64,000 nucleotides of DNA, taken from contig NC_026656.2 in the NCBI RefSeq assembly GCF_000004075.3, forward strand, positions 11,966,001 through 12,030,000, given 5' to 3'. Source of the stretch: Cucumis sativus (taxonomy: Eukaryota; Streptophyta; Magnoliopsida; Cucurbitales; Cucurbitaceae). The notes under the pieces are model-generated. The model worked only from the letters and a program-made list of their open reading frames with translations, ran no database searches and had not been told where the DNA came from. Positions 37,287 to 48,640 of the stretch are shown in pieces. The position numbers and the translations under genes were made by a program. Every line of letters starts with the position of its first letter. Within the stretch, counting starts at the first letter, position 1.

Positions 37287-37292
37287 TGGGCT
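37287..37292 (+). promoter_or_regulatory. Site II element TGGGCT upstream of TOM6
   Basis: TGGGCT fits the TGGGCY site II motif enriched in plant promoters of mitochondrial and ribosomal protein genes, bound by TCP factors. It lies 110 bp before the TOM6 ATG. Confidence 0.5.
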
Positions 37293-37344
37293 TTAAAGGC
37301 TTAAACCCACGCCATAAGAAATAGAAAAACCCCAAATCCGATTC

Positions 37345-37352
37345 TAGGGTTT
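37345..37352 (+). promoter_or_regulatory. Telo-box TAGGGTTT in TOM6 leader region
   Basis: A telo-box (AAACCCTA on the other strand) lies 50 bp before the ATG. Together with the site II element it forms the usual control pair of growth-linked housekeeping genes. Confidence 0.5.
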
Positions 37353-37401
37353 TATCGTCCTCTTTCGGTCATTCCGATCCAGACAATTCCAAACCAAAAA
37401 A

Positions 37402-37566
37402 ATGTTTCCAGGGATGTTTATGCGTAAGCCTGATAAGGCTGCTGCTCTCAAGCAGCTCCGATCTCACGTCGCTATGTTCGGCGTTTGGGTTGCTGTAATT
37501 CGAGTTACTCCCTATGTTCTTCACTACCTCTCCGACGAGAAAGAAGAACTCAAGCTCGACTTTTAG
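37402..37566 (+). CDS. TOM6: Mitochondrial import receptor subunit TOM6 homologue, 54 aa
   Basis: A tiny subunit of the TOM complex of the outer mitochondrial membrane that stabilises TOM40 assembly. The 54-residue frame starts MFPGMFMRKPDKAAALKQL. It has one hydrophobic span at about residues 23-43 (HVAMFGVWVAVIRVTPYVL) and ends with the acidic tail SDEKEELKLDF. The plant TOM6 family has the same start, length and LDF/IDF-type end. The coding sequence is a single exon. The stop is soon followed by a possible donor (CTAAG then GTATTT at 37580), and a matching acceptor (TTTCCAG) ends at 38883. The transcript may therefore carry a 3' UTR intron of about 1.3 kb with a last non-coding exon from 38884. 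That part is inference. Confidence 0.93.
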   Translation: MFPGMFMRKPDKAAALKQLRSHVAMFGVWVAVIRVTPYVLHYLSDEKEELKLDF

Positions 37567-39300
37567 GTCATTCCCTAAGGTATTTCAATTCCATCCTCTC
37601 ATTATCCTTCTGGGGTTTTGAATTTTTAGTGTTTTTGAGAAATTATATGATCTCATCCCTTGGGATTCTGTTTTGATTATTACTTGAAATTTAGGGTTGG
37701 ATTCACTCTCTGCTTCTATCTTGAATTTTCAGTTGTTTATACTGCCGAGATTCGGTTGATTTTGTTAAATTAGCCTGCTTGGAAGCTTCTGTGGGACGGA
37801 ATTCATTTGTTCTCAGTTAACTGCAGTGTTTTATTCTTTCCTTGGCTATGTATATTGACGACTGGGGTAGGCTTTTGTATTAAGGACTTGGGAGAGACCT
37901 TAATAAGTGATATGTCAACTACCAAGCATTGGTCATGCTTGGTAGTTGGTTCTGCTAATTGCCATATTGGTCGGAATATGACAACAAACTGGATTTGTCT
38001 CTGGCACATGTTTGAGAGTGATTTTAAAATGCTTTAAATTGAGGGATTGAAGATGTGCTTTTGAAGTTGTTTTGAGTAGGACGAAAGTAATTTTAATAAT
38101 TGCAAAGCAACTCCCAAACATGCACATGCACTTGCACTCATCCGAAATGCTTTTCAAAGGGTCATCTCCTGTAACCTTGAGCCGTTAGTCGATACTCTAT
38201 TACCCTATATCAACATACAATTTTCTAGATATTCTGATGAAAGTAGAGACTGAGGAAGATTCCACGCTTGATTATTGTTCGGTGCACTAGAAGTTGTCCG
38301 ATAAAATGCTTATATCATAAACGTGACAAATTTTATACGGGTATGCAAGGGAATCTGAGATTGCACGGCCTTCCTTCTTAGGACTTAGAAGGGTCTCCTG
38401 ACTACGATGGGGTGAGAGCTGGGGAATTTAACATCTTTTTAGCTTGTAGGTTTGCTGCTTGAAAATGAAATGAAAATATACAGAATTGATGTCGTCTTCT
38501 GATTAATAGGAAATATAACCATCTCTTTACTTCCTTTTTATGGAAACCTCTTTACTTCCTTCCAGTGTGATTTATATCAGGTTTACATGGTTAAGTTACA
38601 AATTTGGTCTCTATGATTAGGAGAAAGTTAAATTTAGTCCCTATGGGTTTGAAAGTTAAAATTTCATTTCTTCCTTATGGTTTGATGAAACCTTACACAT
38701 AATCCTTATGTGTTGATAAAATATAAGGGATGAATGGTAAGTTTTAAACCATAGGGACTAAATTCTGACTTTCTCTAAACTATTTGTATTGCTGGTATAT
38801 ATCTCACTATTTGCTGACTATGACTCGAGGTAGTTTTGTTAATTTGCATGATGTTTATGTAGCTCACTGTTTCCACTTTCCAGGATGTCTGGTTATTGAC
38901 GACCTCATTTGTGCTGCACGACCATGTGTATTTACATTTGCAGAAATTGATAACTGTTAGCTCCTTCATTTCTTATGCAGTTTTTGACTCGATCATGCGG
39001 TGAGGTGAGGTGAGGTGAAGTGAAGACTTTCCAAATTAAGCTCATGGGAAAAGAAGGGAAGGAGACTTGTAATCTTTTTCATTATTTTCCATTTTTACCT
39101 TTTCTATTGGATAATAAGCAAATGGTTATTATAGTGTTTGATGAGACGTGAAACCATTCCATTAATTCTCTGGTTGGGTGTGGGGGCAGGCAATGAAGGT
39201 TGCATTTTAGTTGGTAGAATGTGTTAATGTGAGATGCAGATGACACTGTCCTTTTATGCAGCTACAGTTATTTGGCCTTAATTATTATTGTAACTTTATT
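37567..39300 (+). other. TOM6 3' UTR with likely intron
   Basis: Less AT-rich than the surrounding intergenic DNA and without a convincing second gene. It is consistent with a 3' UTR intron (37580-38883) and a terminal exon from 38884 to about 39300. The sequence ctcactgttt...cttatgcag around 38860-38980 offers acceptors. Frames at 37807-38037 and 37933-38157 lack recognisable domains. Confidence 0.4.
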
Positions 39301-39499
39301 TATTTTATATATTAAAATCCCATTGATAATTATAATTAACTTCCCCCAACTATATGTGGTGAGAACATAGAAATACTTCAATTAGCTCCATAAGGCCACG
39401 TCTAACTAAATGTGATGTTGGATTTAAAGGGTACATTCTGGACCTTGAGATTTACAGTAGGTTTCTAAAAGGGGGTCTTTTTGACTGCGAGCTATTAAA

Positions 39500-39680
39500 A
39501 GTTAGTCCGAAAGGGTTTCTTTCACCCAAACAAACTTTGTCCTCAACGGTTGTACTTGGTGTCTATTTGATCTTGGAGTTTTCAAATGTGACGTTGAAAG
39601 GGTTTTCTTCGCGAAAATAAACTTTGTCCTTAACGGTTATATTTACTGTGTTTATTTGATCTTTGAGTTTTCAAAAGTGA
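39500..39680. repeat. Diverged tandem duplication, about 85-90 bp
   Basis: The segment starting 'gaaagggtttctttcaccc' near 39508 recurs in altered form from 'gaaagggttttcttcgcg' near 39596. Both copies contain 'aactttgtcct[c/t]aacggtt' and end 'gagttttcaaa.gtgac'. Confidence 0.65.
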
Positions 39681-40588
39681 CATTTTATTCCCTTGAGTTT
39701 GAGAAATGATTTCTAAATGTTTGATGATTGCCGAGTGTTGGTTAGTCGATCATTTGTTGAAGGTTAAGAAATGAAAAAGAAAGATGAAATTTGGGGGAGG
39801 AGAAATGAAAAAGAAGGGCAAAACGAAGGAATAAAAACCAATAAATTTTCCAACTCAATTATTAAAACTGCCACCTCAATTTTTCGTTTGGTCAACTATG
39901 GAAAACCATTTCTACTTGATTTCTACTTGGACTTGGATGTCCCTTTCCAAATTTATAAAGTTAAGTAGAGATACTTAATGCCCAAACTTTAGAGATTAAA
40001 CTATGAACTACATTTATGTAAATTTAAAATTTTTACTTTTCTAAGCATGCATCATTTATAATCACTCATTTCATTAATTAGACATGGGAAAAAAGTCGAA
40101 CACGTGTAAAAGTTAAATATACACATGTGATTTTCAAAAGTAATCTCAATAAAAAATATATACAATAATTTTCTAAAGATAAAAGAAGGTATCAATTGAT
40201 ACACTTATGAAAATTCATAATTTAAAATAATATAATTATTAGTTAATGATTCAAAATTGACAATAACTCAAGATATAAATAGAGATTTCTTCTCTATATA
40301 ACACTTCAATTATCTAAAATAAAGAAGTCAATTTGAATAAAGGTTGTAGATGTTACAACTTTTTGGTTAATCATATAAAAATTAATTTAGTTTAAAAACC
40401 AATTTTTATTAACTAGTGTGAGTGAGTATATCTTCAAACAAGTTAATAGTTTCTATTTCTATAATCCAAAATGTAAATGAAAATTGAGCAAGTGAAAGTG
40501 AAAGTCAAATAAGAAGAAATTAGATTGAGAAGAGACAATGAGTTGAGAGAGTTCTCAAAAACATCAATTTGTATGACTACACAAAAGT
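39681..40588. other. Intergenic DNA
   Basis: AT-rich with no recognisable gene. The frame at 39771-39968 has no domain. Confidence 0.5.
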
Positions 40589-40816
40589 CATTATTGTAGG
40601 GCATATGCCCTTAGGCCTCTAAAAACAATTCAAATGTCTTTTGTGATTTATTACTATTATATTTGGGTGTGAATAAACTCCTTTTGTGGGGTATATGACC
40701 TTAACTACTAATAACTCAAATGTGCATTTGTAGGCCATATGATGTCATGAGTTCCCAATAATTCAAAGTGTCATTGTAGGGTAGATCTTACCCCTAAGTT
40801 TCTAAAAATAATTGAA
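40589..40816. repeat. Degenerate minisatellite, about 47 bp x 4
   Basis: Four diverged units at about 40589-40638, 40678-40725, 40726-40772 and 40773-40816. Each reads roughly 'ttgtaggg.atatg.cctta' followed by 'ctaataattcaaatgtc'. Copies 2-4 are adjacent; copy 1 is separated by about 40 bp. Confidence 0.65.
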
Positions 40817-41625
40817 GATTGTAATTGAAGGGGACATCATGTCCATTGCTTCAATTAAATTTTCTTGGCATCATATTGTTTGGCTTCACTTAACATTTCA
40901 AAGATTCTTATTTTCCATAATATATGGACAAAGAATGTCTTTAACACCAACAAGAAGAACAAAAAAAAGTGAAAACTTATTTGGTTTTACTCTTGTATTC
41001 ACAAATTTCTCTTGGATTTACACAACCTTCACAATTCCCTCATTTTAATAATAAAAAAAAGAATCTTCCACGGTACTTTACAAATCTAGTTCATAAACTT
41101 TAAATTTTGCCTACTTGATCCTTAAATGTTAAATTGTGTCTCACACACCCATACAATGTTGTTTCTCAAATAGTCTAATTTTAAAAGGTGTATGATATGT
41201 CCTTAAATTAACATCAGTATGAAATCTGCTGAAATTTATGAAGACAAATTTATAGTGTGAACAAAGAGAATATGATACTATAGGAGTACTAGAAAAATGT
41301 TCACTCGACACATTGTCCTAGTGATGCCATCTGGGTTAAAGTTTCGATGCATGCATAATTCTTCTATGTTTGAGAATAATACACAAAAGTTTGAATTAGA
41401 CCTTCACTCTCAATTGCAAAATGCTATTATATTCCTCTTTTTACCACTCAACCACAAACAAGAGGCTCAAAAGTTAGACATCATCTACTGCATATCTTAC
41501 TTAAGATTAGAAGTATCTAGTAAGTCGTCTTAATCAAATGATAGGAACAAGAAGAAAACTTTTAGAAGGTATATGTAAAGATACAAATTGAAGACATGTA
41601 CAAGGATAAGGACTAAACGTGTAAT
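40817..41625. other. Intergenic DNA downstream of FQR1-like gene
   Basis: No gene recognised. The last few hundred bases before 41625 are the probable 3' UTR of the minus-strand quinone reductase. The plus-strand frame at 41297-41533 has no recognisable domain. Confidence 0.5.
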
Positions 41626-43587
41626 TCAACGAGAGTAAAAAGGGAGGGATCGTTTAAGTAGGGTAGCCATGTACTTGCCTTGATGATGAGCAAGATCAAG
41701 CTCATTGGAAGATGGAGGTCTTGAGCCATCACCAGAGAAGACTCCAGCCCCATATGGAGATCCTCCTCTTGTGGACTCCAAATTACTCATTTCACTCCCA
41801 AAAGTGTACCCTATTGGAACATACACCATCCCATGGTATGCTAGAACATTCACTGCTGTTAACCTACACAAACACACACCATTCATCCCATGATATTGCA
41901 TCAGCTTATTTACTCTCTCTATATATATCGACAGTTTCACAACTACTTGTAAACACAGTGTTGAGAGCTCAATTCCGATGGTTATTTTAAAGTGTTGGAA
42001 TCAGTATACAAATATGCAAATTGCTACTATATCTTTGTCGATGACAACTCTTACTTTAGTTTGTAGGAACAACTTAATGTTTTATTTTATAATTTTATCT
42101 ATGAACTTTTAAAAGATTGAACGATGTTTTTAAATTAAAAATATCCTCAAATAGTCAAAGATTTCGTAACAAACAATTTGTTTTTTTCTTTTTAAATTTT
42201 GAAAATGATGTTGAATAAACATATTTAAATTTCTTTAGGTCCATTAGGAGAAAAACAACTCCTCGACTTTTCAAGGTTTATTTAGGGAGGATTCAAATAT
42301 AACAAAATTAATCAAAATATTTATAAATATAGTAAAAATATATTGTCGAACACTAATAAACAACTCTCATTTATTATCGATAGACAATTTTAGACATCTT
42401 TTATATCATATACCATACATTTTGTTATATTTGTAAATATTTTCAACAACTTCCTCCTTTAAAACAATTATCTTTTTACTTCTTTTTTAAATTTAACTTA
42501 AATTTAGCACATTTATTTTTTTAAAAGAAAATAAAAATAGAACCGTTTGAAATAAAATTTAGGTATATAAGTTAATTTTCTCTTGAAAAAATAAAATAAT
42601 ATTTTAAAAAATAAAAAATATTAAAAATATTATAAGATATAATAAAATTTATCAACTTTTATAGCACACTTAATTTTTATTTTTTTTGATATATTTTATA
42701 AATAATTTCATTTTTTATTATTTATAACAATTTTCTTTATAGATTTTTACCTTTTCTTTCTAAGAAAAAAAACAAGTTTGTTAAAATAGTATATATTGAT
42801 TAAATTTAGTAACTATACTTATAGATATCTAATTTTAGTCTCAAAATTTTTAAATTTGATTCATATTTTACTATTAATTTATAATAACTTTTTGAGAAAA
42901 CATTTACCAATTTTAGAATACATAATTACATTTTATATTATTTTGTAATGAAAATTCTTAATTGTTTTACCAATTTTGATTGATTGAAAGTTTAAATACT
43001 AAAAATGACAATTTAACTTAATAAATTTAAAATTAAAATCAACAGAATTCCCCAAATGATTGATGCTCACTGTTGAAACAAACAACTTACGCCGTCGTCT
43101 CTTGCCCGCCGCCTTGAGTTCCGGTACTCACAAACAATCCGGCGGGAATTCCGGCCAATCTCTGATCCTGCCAAAGAACAATCGTCGAATCAAAAAACGA
43201 TTTCATTTGCGCCGCCATAGATCCATACCTCGTCGGAAACCCAAACAAGAATCCATCTGCTTCCACCATCTCCTCCACGGAAATCACCGGCACGCCATCA
43301 TCCTTCACCGGAACTCTCATCTGTTCCAGCGTTTTCAACGGCAGAGTCTCCGGCACCTTGAACAAAACACCTTCGACGCCGTCAACAGAATCGACTCCTT
43401 TCTTCATCCTCTTGGCCAAGAGATCGACGTGACCATACATGGAGTAATAGACGATGAAGATTCTGAGATTCCTGGAGATTTCTCTGGCGGTGGATTTTGG
43501 TTGATCGGGAATTGGAATTGGATTCGCATCGGAGACGGTTACAGATGGTCCGTTCTTGCTAGGTACGCATCCGTTCCCTTTCCCCAT
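41626..43587 (-). CDS. NAD(P)H dehydrogenase (quinone), FQR1-like, two exons, 244 aa
   Basis: A flavodoxin-like WrbA/FQR1 family enzyme that uses FMN to reduce quinones by two electrons, limiting semiquinone radicals. Exons 43587-43091 and 41863-41626 have GT-AG borders and sum to 735 nt. The N-terminus MGKGNGCVPSKN is typical of FQR1-like 2/3 proteins and may be lipid-modified. The FMN phosphate loop is YYSMYGHVDLLAKRMKKG, followed by FGFPTRYGSMAAQMKSFFD and GTQGGGQETT. The second exon has VPIGYTFG, RGGSPYGAG and HHQGKYMATLLKR. The stretch across the splice junction (TALTAVNVLAYHGM) departs from the usual TAWTAITQL.HHGM, and FDSTIVLWQ replaces the usual FDSTG.LW. The copy is therefore somewhat diverged but complete. 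The intron (41864-43090) contains a foldback repeat. Confidence 0.92.
42296..42452. repeat. Foldback (MITE-like) repeat, copy 6, in FQR1-like intron
   Basis: The left arm has 'aaaatatttataaatatagt' and the right arm 'attttgttatatttgtaaat', approximate reverse complements, with 'ttatcgatagacaatttt' between. It sits inside the single intron of the gene. Confidence 0.6.
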
Positions 43588-45771
43588 TTTTGGTAAAATT
43601 GAGAAATGTGGATTGAATTATTGAACTGGAGTTTGAATTGATGATGACGATTAATGGAAGTTTATTATAAGGGTTCTAAATTAGTTGTGAAGATGAAGGG
43701 GAAATTTGAAACTGATATACTCATCGCTGGCATCTTCTACAAATATGATTGACTTCTTCCTCTTCTTCTTCATCTTCATCTTCTTCTTCTTCTTCTTCTT
43801 AATACAAAAATCTTCATTATTTTATGTCTAATCTTTAATGGCAATTTCAAATTTACTTTGGAAAATGGAGGAATCAAAATTGAAACCCAAACAAATTAAA
43901 AGTTTTTACCGTTTTGTGACATTAAAACACTCCCAATTCTTTTAAATTACAAAAGCCTTTTTTTTTCAAAAGAAAAAAACACTTCTACTATTTTTTTATA
44001 TAAACGTACAAATATAACAAAATTTTATTTTTGATTAGAGATGAATTAGGATGGATGGAGATAGACATGTATGAGTGTTTAAATATATTTAAAATTTATA
44101 GTAAATTAATAACACTTAAAAACAATAATTGGTATTTATGACCTTTTTTCTTCTCTTCCATAACCCACTTTTTTTAATGATATAAATTTGAATTTAGAAT
44201 TAAAATGAGTATATGTGGTATAAATTGATTTAAAGTACACATGGATATTTTTCTTGATATTTACCTATTGGTGTGTTTGAATGTTACAAGTTATTTTAAT
44301 TAAATTACAAGTGTTTATTTTAGAGTCCCTGAATTTTATCAACTTGAAATTTATGTCTAATATAATAAACTTTCAATTTTGTATTAGATGGGTTGGTGAA
44401 TTTTTTGAAATGTTGTATTGTTGGATGACTTTTTATACTATTTAAAACTTAATGGACTCATTTGACATAAACTTAAAAATTTGAAGAACTAAGTAGTTAA
44501 GATATTTACGGTCGATTAGAAGAAAATTGTGGAAACCTGCCCGTCGTTCTTAGATTAGGTGGCAAGTGGGGGGAAAAAATTCTCTGCTATCTAAATGAAA
44601 TGGAGAGCGGAATGGGAACGGAGAATGACATCTCCAACCTTGTTCCGTGGACATATCTAGTTAGTAGTTAGAAGTCTCACTTAGGGTTAAGAAAAGAAAC
44701 TGATGCAACAAATTTGGGTATAAAATAGGAAGAAAGGAATCAAGTAATGCCTTTAATTGGAATGTACAGTTGTATACACCTGTTGATATTGTTGTCACTT
44801 TTTGTTTAAATAACAAAATCATATGAATTAGTTATTTCAATTTGTTTATATTTTATAAGAACACTATGGAAAAAGCAAAAAACATAGCATAAAATATTAG
44901 TGGGAATGAAATCATGTGCTGCATAAAGTTGTAATGACTAATAAATAATGAGTTTGGATTTGGAAGATTCAATCTGATTTTGGAGTTGGGGCTTTCAAAT
45001 AATTTTTCCAAAAAGAGTTTAAAGACAGATATAATTGTCTACTTTCCAGTTCAACCAAAAAGAAACTAAAAAGAGAAAGAAAAGGACTGTCTTATATTAG
45101 AGTGGATTAAGAACTAGAACCAATCTAACTCGAACTCATATTTGGTTCACCCACTTGTGAAGTCCAACTTAACGGTGTTAAAAAGCCCAACTCCACAATA
45201 TATCGAAGTTTTTACATTTATCGATGAACACAATTTTCCTTTCTTCTCCTCTCTCTAACCCAAACTCCAAGCATAAACCCCAAACTCCAACATATTAATT
45301 TCAGATTTGAAAACTCAACTCAACACCTCAAGGTCTTAGGAGTCATTCTCACATTTGTAACGTAATATTTTTTTTTGAAAACAACAATTACGACTGTAAT
45401 GATAAAAGAGAGAGAAGAGAGCCATGGAGACTTCGGAGCTTATGCCAAAACAATGATTAGCAAAGAAGAAGAAGATGAACAGCTAATATACATTGGCATT
45501 GGCAAACCGACCAGCTACTTGGATTCCTAAGCTCTACCAGAAGATATAACTCCACATCATGAATGAATTATCCCCCAAGTCAATGATCAGAACAAAGCCT
45601 CTCAGAGACTAAAAAACACAAGTGAAAAGAGAGAAAAAGGAGAGAGATTAGAGCCTCTGTGATCAATCCACAAAGCTAAAACCAATCAGCTCCCATGGCT
45701 ATTATCCCAAGAACTGGAAGAAGGAAAACTTGTTAGATATCTCAAATCCGCGTAGGTAGGTTGTCTTCTCC
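43588..45771. other. FQR1-like promoter side and deSI-like 3' side
   Basis: The first few hundred bases are the promoter and leader of the FQR1-like gene. The last 300-400 bases are the probable 3' UTR of the deSI-like gene. The middle is AT-rich with no gene seen. Confidence 0.5.
43752..43800. repeat. (TTC)n imperfect microsatellite
   Basis: TTC/ATC triplets lie about 165-213 bp upstream of the FQR1-like start codon and read as GAA on the transcribed strand. They fall in its promoter or leader. Confidence 0.9.
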
Positions 45772-47009
45772 TTACTTGAACGACCAGCTTTTTGATCTTT
45801 TTAGTTCCCATGGAGGTAGGCAGCCTTTGTAGTGGGAGTGTAGAAACAGTGAAGATATTGAAACTTCCTTCTGATTCATGGAGATTGAGGATAAGCAACT
45901 GAAGCCACTTCTTAGCCTTTTCTTTTCGCTGTCCTGTCCCTCAAATCTCGGGTCGTGTTGCATGGTCGTGGCCTTAAGAGCCTTGGGGAGTATGCAGTTG
46001 CATTTCGAACCTGCAAGTCGCTTGAAGATTGTGAGTGATTTTGTTTTGTCAAAATCAAAGAGGAAAAAGCATTTGAGGCTAGGGGAATGATGATGCACGT
46101 ACCTATTCTTGCAAGTCGATTAATCCATTTTGGTATGCATTTCCCTGTTAGCTTTCTACATACATCCTCACAGAAGTGGTTGCAATTCTTCACGATCAAG
46201 TGATATGAATCGCCATGATAGTTTGCAGCTTGACGCTCCATGAAGTCTCTCACTTGGATTGGGTCCAAGCAAGTTGTGCCGATATAGATTGACTTCCTAA
46301 ACTTGAAGCCAGGACATGTTCGGGGTTCTACCTCAAAGATCCCACTCGTCGGGTAGTCATGGGCTCCAAAGGCATATTCAATGCCGTAAACTGTAAACAT
46401 AGATAATAACATCCTTCAATAAGCACACATTTATTACAGATCCAAAATAAGTTCTATATAAAACAGGAACATTCCAAAGGGAATTGTTTGAAAAAACTCT
46501 TGCGCTGACTTTAGCAATAGCCTTCTTAATATCATTAGTAGATAGTGCATAGCTGACAATAACTTATATCTGATCAGGTAATTATAAAAAAAGGGTTTGG
46601 CAACAGACGGAGAAGTCAGTTTGTGGTTATAACAGAATCTTAAGAACATAGACAAGACCAACATAATTGCACTGAATGGATTGCAAGCACAATTACTATC
46701 TGATTGAAGATCCAAAGATCTTTAGTCCAGAAAAGTGAACAAAAATGTTGTTCACCATCCAAACGTGTGCACTTACACGAGATGAGAAACAAACTGACCT
46801 TCTATACCAGAGTGAAAGATACCAAGGCCAGCCCAGTAGACGTAGCCATTTGCGGGGGTTAAGTCATACACATTGAGATAAACTGGAGCTTCTCCCGGCG
46901 TACTGGCGGAGGCCTTCACCTTCTGCAACAGGCACAAATCCTTGGTTGGTTTACCTCTAAAGTAAAGAGACTTGATGCAATGCCATCCATTCTCTGATCT
47001 AGCTTTCAT
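45772..47009 (-). CDS. PPPDE / deSI-like putative thiol peptidase, three exons, 245 aa
   Basis: A PPPDE-fold protein of the deSI-like family (At4g17486/At5g47310 type), related to deSUMOylating isopeptidases; the plant substrates are not established. Exons 47009-46799, 46390-46103 and 46010-45772 have GT-AG borders and sum to 738 nt. The core begins PVYLNVYDLTPANGYVYWAG. The catalytic His is H66 in GIFHSGIE and the catalytic Cys is C140 in KNCNHFCEDV, both in their family context. Other conserved parts are YAFGAHDYPTSGIFEVEP, CPGFKFRKSIYIGTT and IPKWINRLARIG. The C-terminal tail (FSCLSSISM, GCLPPWELKRSKS) matches the plant subfamily and is probably regulatory. The sequence overlapping the stop codon (CAA then GTAAGG) is also donor-like, so an alternative 3' splice form is conceivable. 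Confidence 0.93.
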
Positions 47010-48640
47010 GGTTGAGGGTTAAACCAAGAATCAATTGGCAGTTAGGCTCAGCCTGTAAATTTCGGAAACAAAAGTATACATTACCTTCATTAAGCTATAA
47101 TGAAAAGGCCGAAAATTCGCACTGAAATACCCTGTTTTATGATGTTTATATCAAGTTCGTTTCTAATCAAAATATGAAATCATGATAACATAGACAAGGT
47201 TGTCAAATTTCAATCACACAAATATGACCAAATAATTAAACAAGAATAAGAATCGTCGCCAGAGACAGCTACATAGTATTAGACTATCAGTGATGTTACT
47301 AGACAACTGAAAACTGTGTAGCTATACAATATGATCTAATTCATCCCAACTCATGAGCTGACCGATGTGAAGTAATTTGTGTTCGGTGACTCTTGGTAAC
47401 CCCCTAAGGACTTGGAAAATGAAAGGGCTCTAAGAAACTATCAAGCTGAAATGAGTATTTGCCTTAAGGAGCAAGCAAGTATCACAAAGTAAAATTGTAC
47501 TTCTCTTTCTTCCCCTTCTATTACAAGGCTACATCATTCACATTTTCTTGGGATCTAATCAAGTCTCTAGCTCTCTATGATCTTTGGCCAATTCCATGAA
47601 CCTATCAGTATCACTTGTATTCCTCCATCCCGTCAATCGGGTTATTAGAACTTCAGTAGCGGGCAGATGTTCTATCTAGGATATGCTTAGGTCTCTGTAG
47701 ATCCAAGAAAACTGGAGGAAATCCAGTAAAAGTAGATCTCCTTCAATGCATTCCTCCAATAAGATTCCTTGTATAGTTCGACAAGCAAAGCCTGAAATAC
47801 ATTTCTAAACTCAACTTTGAATCTGGGGATGGATTTTAGCCTCACTGCTAAAGAATGCTGAATGTAAGTAAAAAAAAAAAGAGAACGATTTGTTATGAAA
47901 TTAATCATAGCTTAGTCATAATGATCCCAAATCCAACTAGATTATGTCAAGATCCAAGAAGAAGTCAAACTCCCTAAACAAAAAAAAAAAAAAAAAAAAA
48001 ACATCTTGCAAGGAGAGATTAGCAACAAAATGTAACCACAAGAAAACAAGTGGTGAGTGGGTGTATCAGATTTAGCTTCACACATTTCCACAACAACCAA
48101 AAACAAAGAAGCACAAAATCCAGAAACCCAAGTGAAAAAACAAGCCAATTAACACAAAAACTCCACATAGGAAGCCAGATCAGATTCAGAACAAAACCCA
48201 GAAAGCAAAATGGCAAAAGAAGCCCAGAAAATGTAGAAAAGTTAAGAGAAGAGAAGAGAACCATTTTGATAAAAGAAAGAAACAATCGAAACCCATTCGT
48301 GGGGAACTGCAACAAACCTTTTTGTAAAGGGTAAAACAGCCATCAGAGAAGCAAAATAGAGGAGACAGAAAGAAAGAAGACAGTGGCAGCCATTTTCAGA
48401 GCTCCAAAAGGGGGGTGGGGGGGTGGAGCGTGTGGGTGACTGAAAATGCAGAAATGAAGAAGGGGAACAGAAACCACTGTCCTTTTCCAAAGTGGGTATT
48501 AAAGAAAAGGGGAAATTAGAGAGGATTTGAGAAGAAAAATTTGAAGGAGCTAACAGTCAAAGAGAGGAAGTAGAAGTAGGAGTAAAACCCTGTAGTTGGT
48601 TTTGTTGAATTCGATGAAGCTAAGCTCGTGGACAGCTTGA
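47010..48640 (-). other. Probable 5' leader with intron of the deSI-like gene
   Basis: An acceptor (ATTTACAG) ends at 47053, leaving a 43-base leader segment before the ATG. A donor (AAAAAG then GTTTG) lies at 48317, so a first non-coding exon probably covers about 48318-48560, with a 1.26-kb leader intron. Frames read there (48019-48490) have no conserved domain. The exon limits are inferred, not proven. Confidence 0.35.

Noticed and set aside
43060..43596. 178-codon open frame on the plus strand
   Set aside because: It is antisense to exon 1 of the FQR1-like gene, which is GC-richer and so free of stops. The translation has no domain and no splice support.
45760..45774. Strong donor-like sequence overlapping the deSI-like stop codon
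   Set aside because: The protein already ends with the family-typical tail after LKRSKS and no good downstream coding exon was found. I kept the stop but noted the possibility.
48019..48490. Overlapping 98- and 82-codon minus-strand frames upstream of the deSI-like gene
   Set aside because: They are hydrophobic or Pro-rich translations of the probable 5' leader and its intron and do not continue into the gene in frame.
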